NCBI RefSeq assembly: GCF_052030545.1
Contig: NZ_JBPDIH010000001.1
Location: 620,001-684,000 of the forward strand
Source of the DNA: CANMXU01 sp052030545
GTDB lineage: Bacteria; Pseudomonadota; Gammaproteobacteria; Enterobacterales; Alteromonadaceae
Length of the DNA stretch: 64,000 bases
Direction of reading: 5' to 3'
Positions 61,305-64,000 of the stretch are shown here, piece after piece. The position numbers and the translations under genes are program-made. The first letter of the stretch is position 1. Each line of letters opens with the position of its first letter. The notes under the pieces are model-generated. The model made no database searches and was not told where the DNA came from. It worked only from the letters and a program-made list of their open reading frames with translations.

Positions 61305-63179
61305 ATGGCTAGTATGAAAACACTTAAATTAAGCTTACTTTCTGTCATTATTTCAACAGCGTTAGCAGGCTGTACTCTTGATGGTGACGACGGCGAACAG
61401 GGCGCAGCGGGTATTCAAGGTGAACAGGGAGTTCAAGGCGAGCAAGGCACAGCGGGCAGTAATGGTAAAGATCTTCCTCGTGAGTTATCACTTGAAGTTG
61501 TCGGGCGTTTTGCGACAGGTATTTATGGAAAAAGCGCTACAGAAATTGTGCAGTTTCATCAAGCCTCTAAGGCTATATTTGCAGTAAATGCTGCTGACAA
61601 TCAAATCGAAGTGATTAGTTTAGCAAGTTTACCAACCACACAAGTTGCCAGTCCCGTGTCTGATGAAAGCTTATCTTCTACAAGCTTTACGTTTAGCAGC
61701 AGTGTCGAAATTGACGACGGTACTGGCAGCACAATTACGGTTGCTTTAGGGGCGGCAAACTCCATTGCTATATATCAAAACACCTTAGCGATTGCGGTTG
61801 AAGCACAAGTTAAGCAAGACAATGGCGCTGTGTTGTTTTATCGCTTAAATGAATTGGGCGAAGCGAGCTTTATTAAAGCTGTTGGCGCAGGCGCTTTGCC
61901 CGATATGGTTACCTTTACACCTGATGGTTTAAAGGTGTTAGTAGCAAATGAAGGTGAACCAAACAGTGATTATTCAAACGATCCCGAAGGTTCCATTTCG
62001 GTTATCACTATTACTGACGATATACCTGCTGATGTTGCTCAAACGATAAACTTAACCACTGATATGGTATTTAGCGACGATACCCTTGATGCGGAAGACT
62101 ACGACAGTGATGAAAAACGCATGGCCATTTTAGCTGCGCAAGGTGTTAAATTTGCAGGGCCTGCAGGTAATACCGTAGCAAAAGATTTAGAGCCTGAATA
62201 CATTGCTGTATCGGATGATAGCAATATGGCGTATGTTGCTTTGCAAGAAAATAACGCGTTAGGGTTAATTAATTTAGATGATATGACCATCGAAGTGAAA
62301 GCTTTAGGCTACAAAGATTGGGGCAAATATCAGTTAGATTTTTCTAACAAAGATGAAGTGCCGAGCTTTCAAAATGTTGAAGGTTTATTTGGCATGTATC
62401 AACCAGACACTATTGTTAGTTACACATGGAATGGCGCTACTTTTATTGTTTCAGCCAATGAAGGTGACGCACGCGATTATGACGGATATTCTGAAGAAGT
62501 TCGTGTAAAAGATATCATTGATGTTGATGAGCTTAATCAAACGTTATCGACCAACTTACAAAGCCAATACGACGCTTCAGGCGGAAAAGACTTTCTAGGT
62601 CGCTTGAAAGTAACAACAGCCTTAGGCGATGCTGACACAGATGGCGAGTTTGAACAATTGTATGCGTATGGCGCACGTTCATTTTCTATTTGGGATCAAA
62701 ATGCCAATTTAGTCTTTGATTCAGGTGATGATTTTGGCAAAATTTCAGCAGCAGTGTTGGGTAATAACTTTAATGCCGCGCATACGGAAAATAAAGGCGA
62801 TAATCGCTCTGACGACAAAGGTGGCGAGCCTGAAGCGGTAGATGTTGGTGAAATTAATGGACGTACCTACGCCTTTGTTGCACAAGAGCGCTCAGGCGAC
62901 TTATTTGTTTATGACATTACGAACCCATTTAATAGCGTGTTTGTGAGCCATTATAACAATCGTGACTTTGACGTAGATTATGAACTAGACGACGATCTAG
63001 ATAACCCATGTGATGAAGCTGAAGGTATGGATTGTACTAATATTGCAATGGCAGGGGACTTAGGGCCAGAGAGCATTAAATTTATTTCAGCTGAGTCAAG
63101 CCCAAATGGTAATGCACTCATTCTGATTGGCAATGAAGTTTCAGGCTCGGTAACGGTTTATCAAGTCACTGAACAATAA
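61305..63179 (+). CDS. Choice-of-anchor-I lipoprotein with collagen-like N-terminus
   Basis: 624 residues from the ATG at 61305, chosen for the AAGG seven bases upstream. The lipobox LAGC is followed by a collagen-like Gly-x-y stretch (GEQGAAGIQGEQGVQGEQ). The body is a beta-propeller-like choice-of-anchor-I domain (PDGLKVLVANEGEPNSDY, EYIAVSDDSNMAYVALQENNALGLI, SANEGDARDYDGYSEE, EAVDVGEINGRTYAFVAQERSGDLFVYDI). This domain is related to alkaline phosphatase-associated and mesenchyme-type surface proteins. It is a surface-anchored protein of unknown ligand. A phosphate role is possible given the phosphate-binding-type gene downstream, but they are divergent. Confidence 0.88.
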   Translation: MASMKTLKLSLLSVIISTALAGCTLDGDDGEQGAAGIQGEQGVQGEQGTAGSNGKDLPRELSLEVVGRFATGIYGKSATEIVQFHQASKAIFAVNAADNQIEVISLASLPTTQVASPVSDESLSSTSFTFSSSVEIDDGTGSTITVALGAANSIAIYQNTLAIAVEAQVKQDNGAVLFYRLNELGEASFIKAVGAGALPDMVTFTPDGLKVLVANEGEPNSDYSNDPEGSISVITITDDIPADVAQTINLTTDMVFSDDTLDAEDYDSDEKRMAILAAQGVKFAGPAGNTVAKDLEPEYIAVSDDSNMAYVALQENNALGLINLDDMTIEVKALGYKDWGKYQLDFSNKDEVPSFQNVEGLFGMYQPDTIVSYTWNGATFIVSANEGDARDYDGYSEEVRVKDIIDVDELNQTLSTNLQSQYDASGGKDFLGRLKVTTALGDADTDGEFEQLYAYGARSFSIWDQNANLVFDSGDDFGKISAAVLGNNFNAAHTENKGDNRSDDKGGEPEAVDVGEINGRTYAFVAQERSGDLFVYDITNPFNSVFVSHYNNRDFDVDYELDDDLDNPCDEAEGMDCTNIAMAGDLGPESIKFISAESSPNGNALILIGNEVSGSVTVYQVTEQ

Positions 63180-63210
63180 AAAATTGGGCTATCTCTCGTC
63201 AAAAAACGTA

Positions 63211-63281
63211 AAAAATCCAGCTAACGGTTATGAAGTCATCCCATAAATGAAGTGACTCCATAAAGTTAGTTGGCTTTTTTG
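63211..63281. terminator. Bidirectional terminator-like stem
   Basis: AAAAATCCAGCTAAC pairs with GTTAGTTGGCTTTTTT across about 40 bases, with one or two mismatches. A and T runs on both flanks suit the convergent genes on either side. Confidence 0.55.
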
Positions 63282-63315
63282 TTAATAAACCGAGGTCAAG
63301 TTAGTTAACAGCAGG

Positions 63316-64000
63316 TTAATTAATCGGAATAAAATAATTATCTGCAATTATTTTTTGTCCTTGTTCACTGAGTAAAAAATCAATATAAGCGGCGGTTTGC
63401 GAATAAAAGTGTTTATTGACCAATATATTAAGTGGTCGTTTAAAGCCATAATCTTTATTCACTTTTCCATTAATGATTGGCAGCTGACCTTCAACGTTGA
63501 GCAGTTTTATCTGTGCGTAGGGTTGGTTTTTAATAAATTGCTGGTAGGCGCCTAAAGAATCAAATGCAATGGCATCTTTATTGCGAAAAACTGAAGCAAC
63601 AGCTTGGTTGATTTGATGATAGCTTTTAGCTTCAATATTTGAAAATAGGGTATTAATGCCTTGCGGTTTAAAAACGACATGTTGCTCGTCTTTTGCCATG
63701 CTTTCGATGGCTAAATAATTGATAAAGGCAGAATGAGTGCCGTGTCCTAAGTGTTTTGCCATTAACGCCACTGGCGCGTTATTTTCCCAAAAACGATGCT
63801 TGCCAGTATATAAATTTGCCAACTCTTCTTTACTCACACGCTCGATCGAGTTCTCTATGTTTACCATTAAAATAATGGCGTCTTGTCCTATAGTAATTTG
63901 CTGAATATGCGGCCATCGTTTCATTTCATCGGGTGTTAAATAGCGTGAAATTATGCCTAAGTTTGATACGCCTTCAGCAACGGCAACAACGCCTTTGTCT
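63316..64000 (-). CDS. Phosphate ABC transporter substrate-binding-like protein, partial (5' end outside window)
   Basis: The frame stays open from the stop at 63316 through the window end (codons before the first internal ATG read DKGVVAVAEGVSNLGIISRYLTPDE), so the N-terminus with signal peptide is missing. At least 227 residues are seen. The family is the PstS-type phosphate/anion-binding fold: GQDAIILMVN, the LANLYTGKHRFWEN segment, LGHGTHSAFINYLA, DAIAFDSLGAYQQF and the C-terminal IDFLLSEQGQKII. Whether a PstCAB transporter accompanies it lies outside the window. In Alteromonadales such free-standing proteins often have no transporter neighbours. Confidence 0.85.
   Translation of the reverse strand, partial: DKGVVAVAEGVSNLGIISRYLTPDEMKRWPHIQQITIGQDAIILMVNIENSIERVSKEELANLYTGKHRFWENNAPVALMAKHLGHGTHSAFINYLAIESMAKDEQHVVFKPQGINTLFSNIEAKSYHQINQAVASVFRNKDAIAFDSLGAYQQFIKNQPYAQIKLLNVEGQLPIINGKVNKDYGFKRPLNILVNKHFYSQTAAYIDFLLSEQGQKIIADNYFIPIN

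Overview
The window is AT-rich chromosomal DNA from a marine gammaproteobacterium of the order Alteromonadales, most likely the Colwellia/Thalassotalea (Colwelliaceae) group. I infer this from base composition, many AAT/TTA/GAA codons, the gene families, PEP-CTERM proteins, alginate lyases and TonB-linked uptake. There is no rRNA, tRNA, CRISPR array, phage or intact insertion sequence that I can recognise. About 47 protein genes are supported, almost all complete; the last gene runs off the right edge.

Left part (1-26.6 kb): xylose catabolism genes xylB-xylA face a sugar/H+ symporter and a Gfo/Idh/MocA oxidoreductase across a control region holding two LacI-type palindromes. Then come an outer-membrane-like protein, a PepSY membrane protein, two convergent genes (a periplasmic binding-fold protein and a DUF885 protein), and a tightly packed operon of a diheme cytochrome c4, a diheme MauG/peroxidase-like protein and a beta-helix protein fused to a cytochrome c. 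That operon is preceded by three identical 10-mers spaced exactly 21 bp apart. Two small genes, a lipoprotein metallo-beta-lactamase-fold protein and a second Gfo/Idh/MocA enzyme follow. A complete tripartite RND efflux system (NodT-type outer membrane factor, HlyD adaptor, RND pump) is in one operon with its own OmpR-type regulator and histidine kinase. A PPK2 polyphosphate kinase closes this part.

Middle (26.6-38.7 kb): an alginate locus with two PL7 lyases flanking an 870-residue lipoprotein that carries three in-register 660-bp repeats. Next are an amidohydrolase, a solute-binding-fold protein, and a run of a DUF2798 membrane protein, siderophore-interacting flavoprotein, DUF4405 membrane protein and small membrane protein. 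This run is interrupted by a 323-bp nested inverted-repeat element whose end supplies the stop codon of the DUF2798 gene. A MarR regulator diverges from it over two matching palindromes. The first of two PEP-CTERM proteins follows.

Right part (39.4-64 kb): a three-gene set (cupredoxin-like protein, membrane GGDEF/EAL protein with a degenerate GGDEF motif, outer-membrane protein). Then a five-gene cluster for an FAD-dependent GMC sugar/alcohol dehydrogenase with its small subunit, two monoheme secreted proteins and a HAD-like DUF2608 protein. Then the second PEP-CTERM gene, rimO, a TonB siderophore receptor with a Fur-box-like site followed by a PepSY protein, a lipoprotein metallohydrolase divergent from a TetR regulator and a FabG4-like reductase, a heptanucleotide repeat region, a collagen-like/choice-of-anchor-I lipoprotein, and a partial phosphate-binding-type protein.

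The strongest regulatory observation is that both PEP-CTERM genes, 13 kb apart, have good sigma-54 (-24/-12) promoters. The most system-like candidates are the c4/MauG/beta-helix-cytochrome operon and the GMC dehydrogenase cluster with unusual monoheme partners.
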